Source: Cylicocyclus nassatus
Taxonomy: Eukaryota; Nematoda; Chromadorea; Rhabditida; Strongylidae
Direction: 5' to 3'
Assembly: GCA_958299035.1 (NCBI GenBank)
Contig: CATQJL010000305.1
Coordinates: 75,918,792 to 75,982,791 of the forward strand
DNA length: 64,000 nucleotides
The number at the start of each line of letters is the position of its first letter. Within the stretch, counting starts at the first letter, position 1. Of the stretch, positions 21,076 to 33,400 are shown one piece after another. The notes beneath the pieces were generated by a model, which did no database searches, was not told the DNA's origin, and saw nothing but the letters and a program-made list of their open reading frames with translations. Position numbers and translations under genes: made by a program.

Positions 21076-23270
21076 CTGAAACAGCAGAGGGAAATGCTGA
21101 ATTCAAGGTCTTTTAGACATTTTGAGGTAACATAGGTCACCTACTGCTCAATTCATAATCATATAACATTACAATAACGTGAGCAGATGTGCTCTCGAAG
21201 CTCATCGAGAGTTCATATGGTGTGCAGACTAGACTGACGCCATCTCGCTGATTATTAGTCACAGTGCTGTTGTGGCGTACTTACGATACGAGCATCATCT
21301 CATAAGAAAAACGTTTTGAACGAAAACATGCTATGCTCCTATCGCGACAACAATCAAAGAACTTCCTATTGAGAAGCAGTTGCTTCTACTGATTGCATGC
21401 TAAAAATAACCAATAACACCGAAATTATCCGATGACTTTCCGAGTAAATCAAAAAATGCGAGAGCGTAATATGAAGAAGAATCAAAACCTGTTGTCATGC
21501 TCGCCTTTGTTCACAGAATTCTTTACAGTAGCCGAAAGCAAAGCAGTCAAGCACAAAGCTGAATCTCCTAGTCTAGACATCCCAATTCAATGTCACAAAG
21601 CTTACCAATTTGTAGAAATCAACACAAAATTACTGAGAGGTCACGTTCTCTTCCACAAATGTAGCGTGTCGCACTTCAGAACGCAACACCATGTTAAACT
21701 TCCAACCACTCTTTTCGCGTTCCTGTCTCCAGCCAAACCCCAGTCCTTCTATTTTGGTATGCGGACGAGTTCACTCGCTTTTTGATGCAACATAGTCTCT
21801 GTAAATAAGTTCTAGTGAAACTGCTCTTAAATCTAGCGAAAAAGAGAGCGAGACGCAAATGCTCTTCAATTTTTATTTGGTCGCTGCTACTAATTTTGGT
21901 CCCACCAAGGCTGGTGAAGCAAAACCCAAGACCTTGTAGTGCTGCGAAAGTCGGCTTTCCGCTGATCTAAAGTCAATCTCCTACGGAAACCCCGAATTTT
22001 GAAGCGCGCACTTTTCCAGTGGCGAAGAAAGTGTGCGGAAACACTGCAAATTCTGCTTGTCCTGCGTTCCAGTGAAGTGTCTGAGCACAAACTTATGTGC
22101 GCAAAATTAATGCAAGCAGGTGCCAGGCAAGAGTCTATTTCTCCAAAGATTCGCAGTCTACATTATTTCGTCACATGATCAAACGCGCGAATAAAGTATC
22201 CTTGAAAAATGTTAACCGTTTCGATATAGGTGTCGCAAGTATGACGCCTGAGACCCTCTGGGACTCTCGCGGGCTCGGAATTACGCAAGTTTGGCGAGCG
22301 TACCTGTGGGGATCTTCCTAGGCCTGTAGCCCTCAATCGCTACTAACCACTGAAGAATGGTTGGTCAAAGTGGAATTTAAAGGTGGGACTTATACAATCT
22401 TGAAGGGCATGGAAAACAAATCTGGACGAGGATGTGTAAGCAAACCGGAGCAAAAAGTTGAGTGCGCAGCTAACAAAGAAAGATTCCCAAGTTAACACGG
22501 TCAATCCTGATGAGGCATACATCACCGTAAAGCGCTTGAAATGCTCATTCCAAACCTGTCGCAGCTGCGGAACAGTTCCATGAAAGGACTTATGAGGGTC
22601 TTTTCCGACAAGCCCCCTTCAACATGTCAACCCTTGCCGGGCAATACAGAAGCATCCAACGATGGTGGCTTGCAAAGGGAAAAGTATGACCAGAAGGTCA
22701 CCGGCTCGAATCCCGTCGCCCACAACGCTCTTGCAATTTTGCAAAACTTGAAAACGCTCGAGCTTGTAGATGATTTTGAGCATTCTAACTGATGATTTTT
22801 GGTGCAAGGACACTATTACATGCCTCTACTTGCTGTGAAACACAGGGATTTTTTGTGGAAATAAAATGTGATGACTGTGTGTTGCATGTTTGAATAAACC
22901 CCGTAGATCAAGTTTGAGCGAGTCTTATGACACTAAAATTTTGAAGCCACATACTGAGACATACTGAGATAGTGCCCAAGTCGATGTCGAAAATCTTTAC
23001 TTAACAGTGATGAATCACGTGATAGTGTAGTTGTTCAGACTTCTAACTGTGAAAAGTGCCTAAATTTCAGTTTAGATGCCCATTTGCAAGGTCGAATTTG
23101 TATCCAAGGGCCCAGCACGAGCTGGCATTCGGAAATCTAGGAAACGAAGACCCCTTTGACATTACAGAAATTTACGAGTAACCTTTTATGGATTTGTGGA
23201 AGTACGGCCTATAGCTTGCAGCAAACGATGAGTAAAAAAAGTGAGCACAAGCCAAAAATTTAGAGATATA
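21076..23270. other. 5' flank of the chemoreceptor gene and gene-poor DNA
   Basis: The first chemoreceptor exon should be here on the minus strand; no phase-compatible start was found. A plus frame at 21432-21785 (117 codons) has no family or splice support. A plus frame near 22348-22494 (EEWLVKVEFKGGTYTILKGM) looks somewhat protein-like but is isolated. Confidence 0.35.
22655..22723 (+). repeat. tRNA-like sequence, probably pseudogene or SINE piece
   Basis: A TGGCTTGCAAAGGG stretch resembles a pol III A box. About 40 bases later comes GGTCACCGGCTCGAATCCCG, a near match to a B box and T arm. The acceptor ends (ACGATGG and GTCGCCC) pair poorly, so a functional tRNA is unlikely. Confidence 0.35.
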
Positions 23271-23668
23271 ATGAAACAACAGAAGAGCAAAAAGAAAGTT
23301 TTTATGTTGTCAAGTGCCGTAGTAAAGCAGAGGGATCGAAACTTGGACCAAGGTGAGTACTTATAAATAGAGCTTGAACTGAAGAATAGATTTATGTAAA
23401 AATTTTCGGAAAATTGTGTGAGGAAACGAGTGTATTATAGCGTTTAAACTTCATCCACATAATTTTTTCACAAATTTTCTTACTTATCTTTCCTTCACCG
23501 TCGCGAAGCTAAATACCAATTCTGATGGCTCAATATTACTTAGTCGTTCTGAACAAAGTGATTGTTTATCTATTTGCGCATAAAGATTGTGTTTTAGCAC
23601 ATTGGGAATCGTCTGAACACAAGTTGGTGATCGTGATTGTGTTCGTAACATGTAAATGGACTTGTTAG
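23271..23668 (+). CDS. Possible two-exon small protein
   Basis: Exon 1 (23271-23352) starts at an ATG ten bases after an AAATTTAG acceptor-like site and ends in CCAAGGTGAGT. A phase-compatible exon 2 (23598-23668) follows a GTGTTTTAG acceptor and ends in TAG. The product would be 50 residues: a basic N-terminus (MKQQKSKKKVF) and a hydrophobic stretch near the end (KLVIVIVFV). No family is recognised. The combination could be chance. Confidence 0.25.
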
Positions 23669-23856
23669 TGGTTGAATGATATTAGAGCCTCAAATTTGGT
23701 GTACTACGTGTTATGTGCCTGCTATCCTATCACATCCGGAAACCCCCTGGAGACTTTACGATTTCCCTTTTGCTTCTCCCCCAAAATGCGATAGTCAGCG
23801 TGTAAAAGCGCCACCTCTGCTGAGCCCTGTTTATATCCTGCGAATTTTGCGAATCG

Positions 23857-24182
23857 GAGGGGGGGGGGGGGGGTGCGACAAAATTTTTTTCAAATGAAGG
23901 TGCGTGGCGTCAGCCACGCACTCCAAAAAATTTTTTAGGGTGCTTCACAAAATTTTTGCGGGTCCCCAACCCCTAGATTCTGGAAAAAGGGGCGTGGCGT
24001 CAGGCACGCGTCGAAAAAAATTTTTTTATAAGGCTAACCCGAATTTTTAAAAAATTTTCAAAATTATTTCAATTATTTACAAAAATAAACAACTCATTTG
24101 CACATTTCTATAGCCCATGTGAATAAGTTTTAAAAATTCCCCCCCCCCCCCCGTCTCCCCCCACCCTCGGTCCGCCACTGTC
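23857..24182. mobile_element. Poly-G/poly-C bounded element with a GTGCGTGGC hairpin
   Basis: A G run at 23857-23873 and a C run at 24139-24153 bound a segment rich in AAAATTTTT blocks. It holds a perfect short hairpin GTGCGTGGC-GTCA-GCCACGCAC (23901-23922) and a related GGCGTGGCGTCAGGCACGC at 23993. Beyond the C run comes GGTCCGCCACTG, a right end of the common CAGTGGCGGA type. The left end was not identified. Confidence 0.45.
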
Positions 24183-24970
24183 TCGTATACTCCTTTACAC
24201 TGTCTATACAAGGTTTGATATTTGACCGGTGCCTCATCCAGGAGAGACACACTCTTATAACCCCCTCCACAGTACCGTTTCGCAGCCATGAACGACAAAC
24301 TTGGAATCAGCGTTTCAAACGCTACATGGTGATATAAGCTTCATTGGATTGGCCGAGCTGAGTTAAAATTCTTTCAACTGCTAAAATTTCCCTACCGAAT
24401 GAGCAGATGTGGATATACTTCATCCACATCTTCTTCAGAAGAATTAGCTGTGAAGAATGTTCTTATAAATACCACTTATAAGCGCTTCGAATAATGCTGC
24501 GATTATTCTTATCCACCTGCGCATTCATTCTTTTCCTCTGTCGAACTCAACCTGTCCAATAACGCTCCGCAGATAAAGAAAAAAGGGTATTTTTCCGTTA
24601 TCTGGACCCATTTTTTGAAATGAGGATATTGCTTTCTTTCTTGTACCATACTTGGTCCTTAATTCAAGGGAAGAAGTGTCAACTTTCTGCCACGTGCCAA
24701 AAATATTTGACATGTCATCTACATGTCCAACAAGTTTCACCAAGGTTTTGTTTTGCACTACCTAGCGACGTGAATTCAATCTGTATTTAACTTTCCAAAT
24801 AAACGATTTCAGAAATGAACGCTGTTATAATAATAACGTCATCATGTTATCATTGAACAGGTTAGATTTGCCCAGAATGGAGAAGTGGGCGGATGCCATT
24901 ATTTAAGCTGCGAAACAAGCATCAGCGAAATGTCGCAGGCCATCACTCATAGGCCCGTAGTAAAGCTCGA
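24183..24970. other. Intergenic DNA, no gene recognised
   Basis: A minus-strand frame at 24525-24758 (KTLVKLVGHVDDMSNIFGTW) is somewhat protein-like but has no splice sites or family match. Confidence 0.35.
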
Positions 24971-25150
24971 TCAGTTCAGGTGAACTGAACTTATCCCATC
25001 ACTTCACCTCACGTCAGGTGAAGTGATGACCGCCCACCCTCCCATGCTATAAGAATGGCGAGTGAACTGATAGTTGACCATCTGTCCACCTGCTGCAGGC
25101 AACTCTTCCACATCATTTCACGTTCAAGTGACCTGAACGTGAACTGATGT
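24971..25150. repeat. Cluster of three related palindromes
   Basis: 24971-24988 is TCAGTTCA-GG-TGAACTGA. 24997-25028 pairs CATCACTTCACCT with AGGTGAAGTGATG around six bases. 25110-25150 pairs 17-base arms (TTCACGTTCA / TGAACGTGAA core, one mismatch) around seven bases. All share the TTCA-CYT/AGGTGAA theme. The group may be a decayed palindromic mobile element or a set of binding sites. Confidence 0.7.
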
Positions 25151-25198
25151 TAGAGTGATGCAAATAGTGTGTAAAAGAGGAGACGCAGATAAGACTCC

Positions 25199-25224
25199 CG
25201 TAAGTTGCTCCTGAGTAACTTACG
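25199..25224. repeat. Short hairpin CGTAAGTT/AACTTACG
   Basis: Eight-base perfect arms around ten bases, just downstream of the palindrome cluster. Confidence 0.6.
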
Positions 25225-25590
25225 ACACACATCATCGACATACGACACACAGTTAGGCTAAAAATGCAGACAAAATCGGCGCAAAACTGCACAACCGCGC
25301 CCGAAAAGGAGAGGATCGATGAACAGCTGATTTTGGCGAGGATAACAAAAAAACAAATTCTTCTCTTTTTTTATAAACCTTACTGGCTTTTTTTCATTAG
25401 CTGTCCAAAACAAGAACTCATTTATTCATTTCATTGAAAACACGCTACAACCATTTCGTTTTTTCATAAAATTTTCGTCACAAATTGTGTTTTTGTTTTA
25501 TCCGTGCATTTGCTAGGCGAAATCCTTGATAGCGGTCATCATCGATTGCGTAGTGGCCGCTATCAAAGATTGCACAGCGATACATCAAAA
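25225..25590. other. Intergenic DNA, no gene
   Basis: Contains an imperfect inverted pair TTGATAGCGGTCATCATCG and GTGGCCGCTATCAA near 25525-25568. No coding signal. Confidence 0.4.
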
Positions 25591-25592
25591 GT

Positions 25593-25668
25593 TGTGTTGC
25601 TAGTGGGAGTCGAACCACGGCCGCGCGCGTGTAATTTCAATCGCTTACCCGTTTGACCAAATCAACTC
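25593..25668 (-). repeat. tRNA-derived sequence (pseudo-tRNA or SINE head)
   Basis: On the minus strand, TGGTCAAACGGGTAAGC matches a pol III A box. About 30 bases later CGTGGTTCGACTCCCAC is a good T arm with B box. The ends GTTGATT and TAGCAAC pair in five of seven positions, but the anticodon stem does not form. This suggests a tRNA-derived SINE or tRNA pseudogene rather than a working tRNA. Confidence 0.5.
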
Positions 25669-25679
25669 AAGTGGTTCTT

Positions 25680-27494
25680 TTTTCAAGAATGCACTCGATT
25701 GTAATGCCTCGGAAGCGATCCGCATCCAGATCAATGGCTCGCCGGATGCTAGAAAGGCGTGATGAGATCAACGCCGGCCCGCGTCGAGGGAGATGCCCTG
25801 ATGGGGGGTTTACTACGAGCCATAGTCTCTCCTGACTGAATTCGTATGGCGGAAAGTCTGAAGAGTAAGACAAGTTTGAGTTATTGTGAAAGCAATCAAG
25901 ATGTTCTGCGATAAGTTCTAGACAGTTCTGCTTTTACAGAAAACAGCTGAAAGGCTTTTAGTTGTTCGCAAACGCTTTTTTACCTCACCGGAAATGATTT
26001 CAAAAAAAAAGTTAATATGGATCAAAACGTGTCAAATTTTTCCTAGCACGGCGGGGAGGCCGGCTTCGTAGAATGTACAAAAAATTATTCTTAGACTAAC
26101 GAACGTATGTTGTGAGAGCCTTTTGAAGAAATGGTTCCAGAAACGGAAAAGTACCGAGAAAAGAAATAAATAAGCGTTTTACGCCTCTTGGAGGTGCCAG
26201 ACATCCCATATCAAAAAGTCTCTGTTACTAATTACTTCCATTATAAGGAGTGAATGCCCAGAGAGTACGTGTACAAGCCTGGAATATGGCCACGCGGCCG
26301 CGAAGATCCGAGCCGCTAGAGCTGTTACACTCAAAGTGAGGTAGCCTATATATTTTGGAAATACTATTCTTGCCTCACTAAACTGAATTTTAGAAAGTTA
26401 GGAGCATGCTTTTTCCGTGCTGACTTTTTGTTTGGCAAATGGCACAAAGGCCCATTTGCCAAACAAGAGTTACTGAAATCTTGCATATGTGATAAAACAA
26501 AATCTGATGACAAGAAATCATCCATAAGTGACTGCGCACAAAGTAATTCTGGTACCGAAATTCTAGACTTGTTATTCAATTAGTTTGATGTGTTTGAAGT
26601 TAATTGAATTACCCTGCTGCATGGAACGGAAGACAAAAAATTTGCGGGAAAATGAGCGAAATTTGCGTTTCGCGCTTTGAACACAATCTTGAAAGAAAAT
26701 GACGCGCTATTTACCTGTTTTGTGCAATCGCACTATAACGCGAAGGGGCTGAATTATGTTTACGTTAAAAAATCATTTATACGAATGAGCTCCTGATTGC
26801 TGTTCCAGCACTAACTCATTTCTTAACTAAAACTTTCCAGATCTACTTGTTTGTTTATCATTTCAATTGTTGGGGAGTAATGAGTTTATGTATTGTATCT
26901 TAATGTCACTGTCTTTTTGTTGTAACTCGATCCCTAGTGTTCTGTTGTTAGATTCAAACTCCATTCCCATGAGTTTTTCGCCTGTTCTCATAGGGCTCCC
27001 GCTCAACTAAACTGCTTCTTCGCCTTCGTCATGCAGTACCCTTAGCTACCGTAATCGTTCGGTGAATTATTATTCTCGATCAGCTATTAAGAGTGCTCCA
27101 CTTTGCCCAATTCCACGCCCAAACAAACGGATTTTATAAGCTAATCGCCGCACACACTTTGTCACTGCAATTCACATAAACCTTCAATTCACACGTCATC
27201 AACATTATTCACAAGCATCTCCAGTTTGCCTGTAAGGTAACTTTTCCATTCTAAGCGATCACTTGCATTCATTTACTACAAATCAAAATGAGTCTATTCT
27301 TGATCCAAAAAGACTTCAAAATTACCCGTTTATTCATATATACGATACGTTACAACACATACGGATCATGAATGAATGCGACAAGAAATTTTCATCGAAA
27401 ATATACAGTCACTGCAGACATCATCAGATCATTACTTTGAGATCATTCAACCAGCCCGTGTTCAGCCCGTGGTTTGCTACCAGCATATCTTTTT
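25680..27494. other. 3' flank of the GPCR gene and gene-poor DNA
   Basis: No gene recognised. A hairpin sits at 26428-26466. A minus-strand AATAAA at 27329-27334 is a candidate polyadenylation signal for the GPCR gene, about 160 nt past its stop. Confidence 0.45.
26428..26466. repeat. 15-bp perfect hairpin
   Basis: TTGTTTGGCAAATGG pairs with CCATTTGCCAAACAA around a nine-base loop. It could be a small foldback remnant or an RNA hairpin. Confidence 0.7.
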
Positions 27495-30400
27495 CTACAC
27501 AGTTGACATCGAAGAGAAGAGAAATCGCGAATATGGTTTACTGTAGATGTGCTTGCGCACATCATAGTTCAGCAGCGCGTACAGTACCCAGTTGCCTGCA
27601 AAAAAATGAAAATAAAGGAAGAACATTTTTGGGGAAGATATCAACTTACCGGCTGCGTTAATATATGGCAAACAGTTGGCGAACAATCGGCAATAGATGT
27701 ACCTGAAAGAAATGAAGTGAGTCTGTTGGACATATTGGGTCATTATTGTTTTTGGTACACTTTTTTCGTCTCACTCTCGAAAACTCTAGAAAATTCGGCA
27801 AAGTCTTAAATTTGGCATATATGAGGGAAAGATGAAGTGCTATCTATTGGCGCATTTTCGCTTTCCGAATATGAGTCATGGTAAACATAAATTTGATTCT
27901 CTGAAAGCCAATCAACTTCTCCATTTTTTGATATTTCTCAAACTCTCATTCCCGATTCCTCCATTTCAGATTTTTATATGCCCGCGAGTCGTCGGTAGAA
28001 TGAAGATTGTTTAGAAGTTTGAGCTTTCCAATGCAGGTTGATAGCCAAAAACAACCCGAAATTTTTTTTAAATCCAAAGATTGTGATTTTCATGTGTGGC
28101 TTGTATATATCGAAACCACAACATTTCACACAACAATGTGGAAAAATCTTTTAAAGAAGTTAAGAAGATTTTTTTGGTTTATAAAAACAAAACTTTTATA
28201 ACAACCTAATACTACAAAGAGGTAAGAAATGTTTGAACCTAACCTAACCTGTGTCGCAATTCGCTTTAACTTGAGAAAATTTCTCAACAAATTACACCCA
28301 TAAAATAACATCTCATCAAAAAATGAATGTTTCACTAGTTTGAAATTCCAAAAACTCGTAGAAATAGTGTAATTATTTTCTAGTGTAAGACAAAATCTCA
28401 TATTCTCACAAACTCACCATCCCGGAAGTCGCTCCAAGAACTCATGTCCCCATAGTTGAGCAATATAATGGGGAACGATGGCGAATGCCCAAAATGGAGC
28501 CCAACAGATGAAATGGAAGACGGCTATTCGCCAAATTGACTTGCGCATTTCGTGCATGTAACGTGGCTCTTTGATCGTTTTCGCCGAGTTGACGGTTACT
28601 GTAATTGAAGATTATAATTTGTCGAAATAGGCAGGCTTTGGAGTCGTAATTTCATCTAAAAAACTTCAGTCAAGCAAGATTATTAGGGTATACGGTAGCT
28701 TTCCTCATTAGACTTTTTGCAAAATAATTCAGGTGTTTTCAAAGTTTTTCAACAATTTTTCAATGCAACCATGCATGGTAATGTTGTAGCCAAATGCAGA
28801 AGTTGATTGAACTTCTTTTATATTAAATTTTCAGCATTTTTCAGCGTTATTTGACTTTTTTTAGTTCATGAGATAGTTTTCAAGCTCTTATGCAATTCTT
28901 TTGGAGGAAAAAAGCTCAATTATTTTGTCCAAGACATGTGTTCATTATGCATAACGAAGGTGTATAGGCAATTTAACTGTTGTAGCAGGCCTAATAAGGC
29001 CAAGGAGATCAAAACTTTTGAGTCAAAATATGAAACGGAAGGATTTTGTCCCAGACGACTCCTTAGTCCAGGGTACATTTTTCTCCTGAAACCATATTTG
29101 AATTCTTGAAGCCATATTTGAAGTCGATACGATTTTAGAGAAACTTGTCGCAGTTTCAATGTCTGCTTTCAAAAAACTATATGGCAGTACTTGAACTTCT
29201 AATCTAAGGGGCTTCTATGGGGCTTCTATGGAGATCAGAGAAGCTCTTCCGATTTTGTAACTTCATATGACTGCCAAAAAACTCAAAATCAAAAGTCTCC
29301 GGTCCATTGGTTTTATATGGTTACACGAACACCAGAAAATTACCGTATTTGATACTTAACATCCTAATTTGATGAAATAAATGCTCACGAAAGGCATGAT
29401 TTACGAGAATGCTAATGATTTACCTAATCCCAACTATCCATCAAAGAAAAACGTTTTAACTTCTTCAATCATCTTTCAAAAACAAAGCAAGGTTACTTCT
29501 TTTGAGCTGAGAACTATCTTACGTCAAGGTTACGGTAACCCAAATGTCAAAACCGAATGCTTCAGTTTTTGTATACCTTTTTGATTTATTAAGCAAAAAA
29601 AGTGCGGTAGAAGGCAATAATACAAAACAAGGATGTGCAATGAGTAATCTAACAATAACAAGCAGACCGAAAAAAATTGAAAAATAGCTGGAAAAGTCAC
29701 AAAAACCTTTGAAGCTCGAACTTTAATCGTGGAAACGAGAAAAGTTAATCATTACTACCATTTCAGAAGTACTCTTTTTTTAGAACTTATATTACGAAAC
29801 CTTGAACAATTGACACTTTTTCAATAAGAAGTATTCTTACCATACTACAAACTTTCTAAAAATGGGGTTATCTCTAGGTATTCAAATAGAGTTTAAGACC
29901 GTTTTTCCTTACTGACAACTTCCGGGAAGTTTTTCTAATTCTCTTATTCCGTTTAGGGACGAGAAGGAAAAGAGTTTGGTAATTCTACGGAGGATTCAGA
30001 AATTCCTTATTATTTCTTATTCCTACTAGAGTCTAATCAAAAAAGAGAAAAAAATTACCTTTTCTATTCTTGAACTTCGCTCTCACATGTCGCACAAGTA
30101 ACAAATAACAGACGGTCATCAAGACGAACGGTATGACGAATCCAACAAAGAACGTATATTGTGCGTACATATTGAAAACGTTATCGTCCATATTTGGTAT
30201 GCAAACGGTAATGTGGTCCTAGAGAGAAAATATCGGGTCCTCTACGTCACTGGTTTGATATATTGGCAAGAACTTACCATTCCAGGAATCGTAAACCGGT
30301 GATGGATGATGTGGAAAAAGTGAAATGTTGATGGAACAATGACGCAGAATAGAGTTCCTATGGCTAGTGGTACAGTTGTAAGCCATGAACCGCAAGCTGT

Positions 30401-33400
30401 CCGTAATCTGGAAAAAAATGCTAAATTAGTTATGTTTACACAAAAAGATTTCTTAATGCATTTCCACAATAATCTTTTAGTATTATTTTTTTGCAAAAAT
30501 GCAAAATTGCTTGAGCATTTCAGTTCTTTCGATAGGCGCAACTTTACGAATAAAGAGCATTAGAGCAATTTTGCGAATCTACAATAGCCTAGAAAAACAG
30601 TAAGTTAAGCATGCCATTAGGAAATATTTCCTTGCTGCTTTCCTACATAATTGTTTATAATTTTTCGCAAAATTACAGAATAAATAAAAACATTTCAACT
30701 CTTTCAACAGCATGTTTACGAGCAAAGAGCAAAGTTACAGTAACCTTGCAAGATTAGGGCAACCCAGAAGAATATCAAATAAAGTATGTCCACCCAAGAA
30801 CTTCCTTGTTGCACCTTAATTGTTTGTTAATTTTCCGTAAAAATGCAGAATTACATGAGCATTTCTATTGCTTCGATAAAAAGTATTACAGTAACTTTGC
30901 GCAGTTACCGTAATATCAAAAAGTAATAAATCAAGTATGTATATACAAAAAACTCATTGCTACCTTCAAATGTTTATTATTTTTCGTAAAGATGTTAATT
31001 TGCATATTTTTTCTAAAACCGCATCTCTACAAGTAAAAAGCAAAGTTACAGTAATCCCGCTTAATTATCGCTTACTGGTTTTTCTGATGCTGATTTGTTG
31101 CCGACAAGATAAATTTGTCAAAACACCTGCTATGAGTCAGTGAACAGTGTGTTCACTACAAATAACATTATTCCTAATTATTTACATAGTAGAATGACTG
31201 CTCAATATCAATGGTTCAAATCAAGTGAAAATATATGTGCAGCACGTATTGTTTGCTTCGTAGGCGATTTTAGCGAAACAGCTCGTTAATTAGGCAAAAG
31301 ACAGTTTTTTGCTGATTCTGTCGTCTCTCACAAGACTAATCTGTCATCAGCCAAAAAGCATCAATTGCAAATCGTTATAGGCTAAAGCACGATCGTTGTT
31401 TCGTATTTGAACCAGGTTTACGTGTAAAGAATGTTTACGAAATTGCAAAAAAGCACAACTATATTTGAATCTATATAAAGACCATATGCGTCATTTTATG
31501 GAAAAACAGAAGATTATTAGACAGAAGATTAGAAAGAATTTGAAACGTCAGAGTGTACGACATGCGTAAAACATTAGCCTTTAAGGAAAATGTGCAAAAA
31601 TGCCACAGGAAAAATATGAAGTTATTTTGAGAAACATTTTCTTCTAATATGTCCAGGCCTTAAAAATAGAAGAAAAAATTTTCGAAGGTTATAAAGTTGT
31701 GCGAGTGACTCATTTCAACTTGTAATAATTGAATTAGTTTTTTAAAATTTTTTAAGATTTAAATAAGTTTAGCGAAGAAAATTCTTGGATGCATGGAGGC
31801 ATCCGCGACCAATTTTTCTGGAATTCTAAAATTATGGGCCGAAGAAATTTTTTTAGAAAGCGTAGCCGTCTACCAAAAAATTGTATATTTATGCACTAGA
31901 GTTATAAATAATTAATGTTGATTACAAACCTTGTACAGACGATGAAGTATCGTTCCAAGCTCACAACCGTAAGAAGTACAACCGAAAATAGCTTTGCAAC
32001 AATTTCGATCGTAAGATGAGCATAGCACATCTGAAACCTTCGAATAACTTGAAACCACAGATGAATGTATTTTTTACATATTTTACAAAAAAATTGTAAT
32101 AAAAGCTATGTCAATTTGTACAACATAACGGTTCGTTTTTGTGCCTATTTAACAGATTTAGCTATTTTAGTTTTTTGGTAAGCGAAAAGGGATACTGTAA
32201 TTGGCAAGTGGTTCAAGAAGAGATACTATAATTAGCAGAGTAAGAACGTGAAAAAGGCCCGTACTTCTTTTGCACCACCTCTAATTTACAAAGTTTTTTT
32301 TTGTTAAAATAAAGAAGAAAATTCCACTAGATAAACTCACAAATTCTCCAAAAATCCAAGTGCCTTTATAATTATAGCTGGCAGTGAGCGGTAATGTGAG
32401 CAGCAGCACCAGATCCGAACATGCCAGTGCAAAAATATAAATCCGAGATCGTTGTGAGATAGTCAGTCCTATCGTAGCGCTCGGAGCCAGTAATCTGGAA
32501 TATTTTGTATTTTTCAAACTCTTATTTTCCTTATCTCTGAAAAGGCCATTCTTTTTTTCACGCTGTTTTGAGACATCTTTTCTGCAAACAAATCAGGAAA
32601 TAGAGATATCGCTAAGAAATTATTTTGAAAATTGCTTGAGAGGTGTCCCCCCCCCCCCGCCCCTTTCACCCTCCCCCTCATCTCTTAGCGAAGCTAATTA
32701 ATGAAATAAGAACAAAATGATAAAGTCGAGCAAGATGAGCGTGGCACATGAGGCATGACATGTACTTTATTCAATTAGGGGAGCAAAGCAGTGAGTGCGC
32801 AGTGAGTGCATTTGCAGAATTTGCTTTTCAGATCGCTCCTAACAAGGGAAGGATACCCGAACGCAGTGGCGAACCGAAATGATATGCACATCATTAGATG
32901 CGCTTTGATGAGCTGATTCCAAATCTATCTTTACTATCTGCTACGAGCTCCTCTAGAAGAAGCTATGGGCGTTTGAATGTCCAAAATTAGCAAACATTTA
33001 ATGCCACATTTCCAAGAACAACTTGTTCAAAGACGCTTACTCATGTGTTCGGTGTATGTATGCATTTCTTGTAGTCAGTGTACTCAAAACCATGCAAATT
33101 GATTACTCCTAAGGCAGTTTTTGGAGCGCATTACGCATCAAAATTCCAACATTCTCACATCTTTAAACGCTCACAGTTCCTTCTAGAGAAGCTCTTAGCA
33201 GATAGCGAAGATAGATTTGGAATCAGCTCGTCAAGTCGCATCTAATGATATGCATGTCATTTCGGTTCGCCACTGCGACCTGGTATCCTTCTCTTGTAAG
33301 GTATACGGTAAGAATCCGTTCCTTGAAGTGAAGAAAGCTATTTCCGCGGTTTCTGCAGTTTTTTGGGAGGTGGAGCGAAATAACTAATGGTCGTGATAAT

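Noticed and set aside
30242..30541. 99-codon minus frame as a stand-alone protein
   Set aside because: Only 30278-30407 is an exon (helix 4 of the GPCR); the N-terminal part is intron 3.
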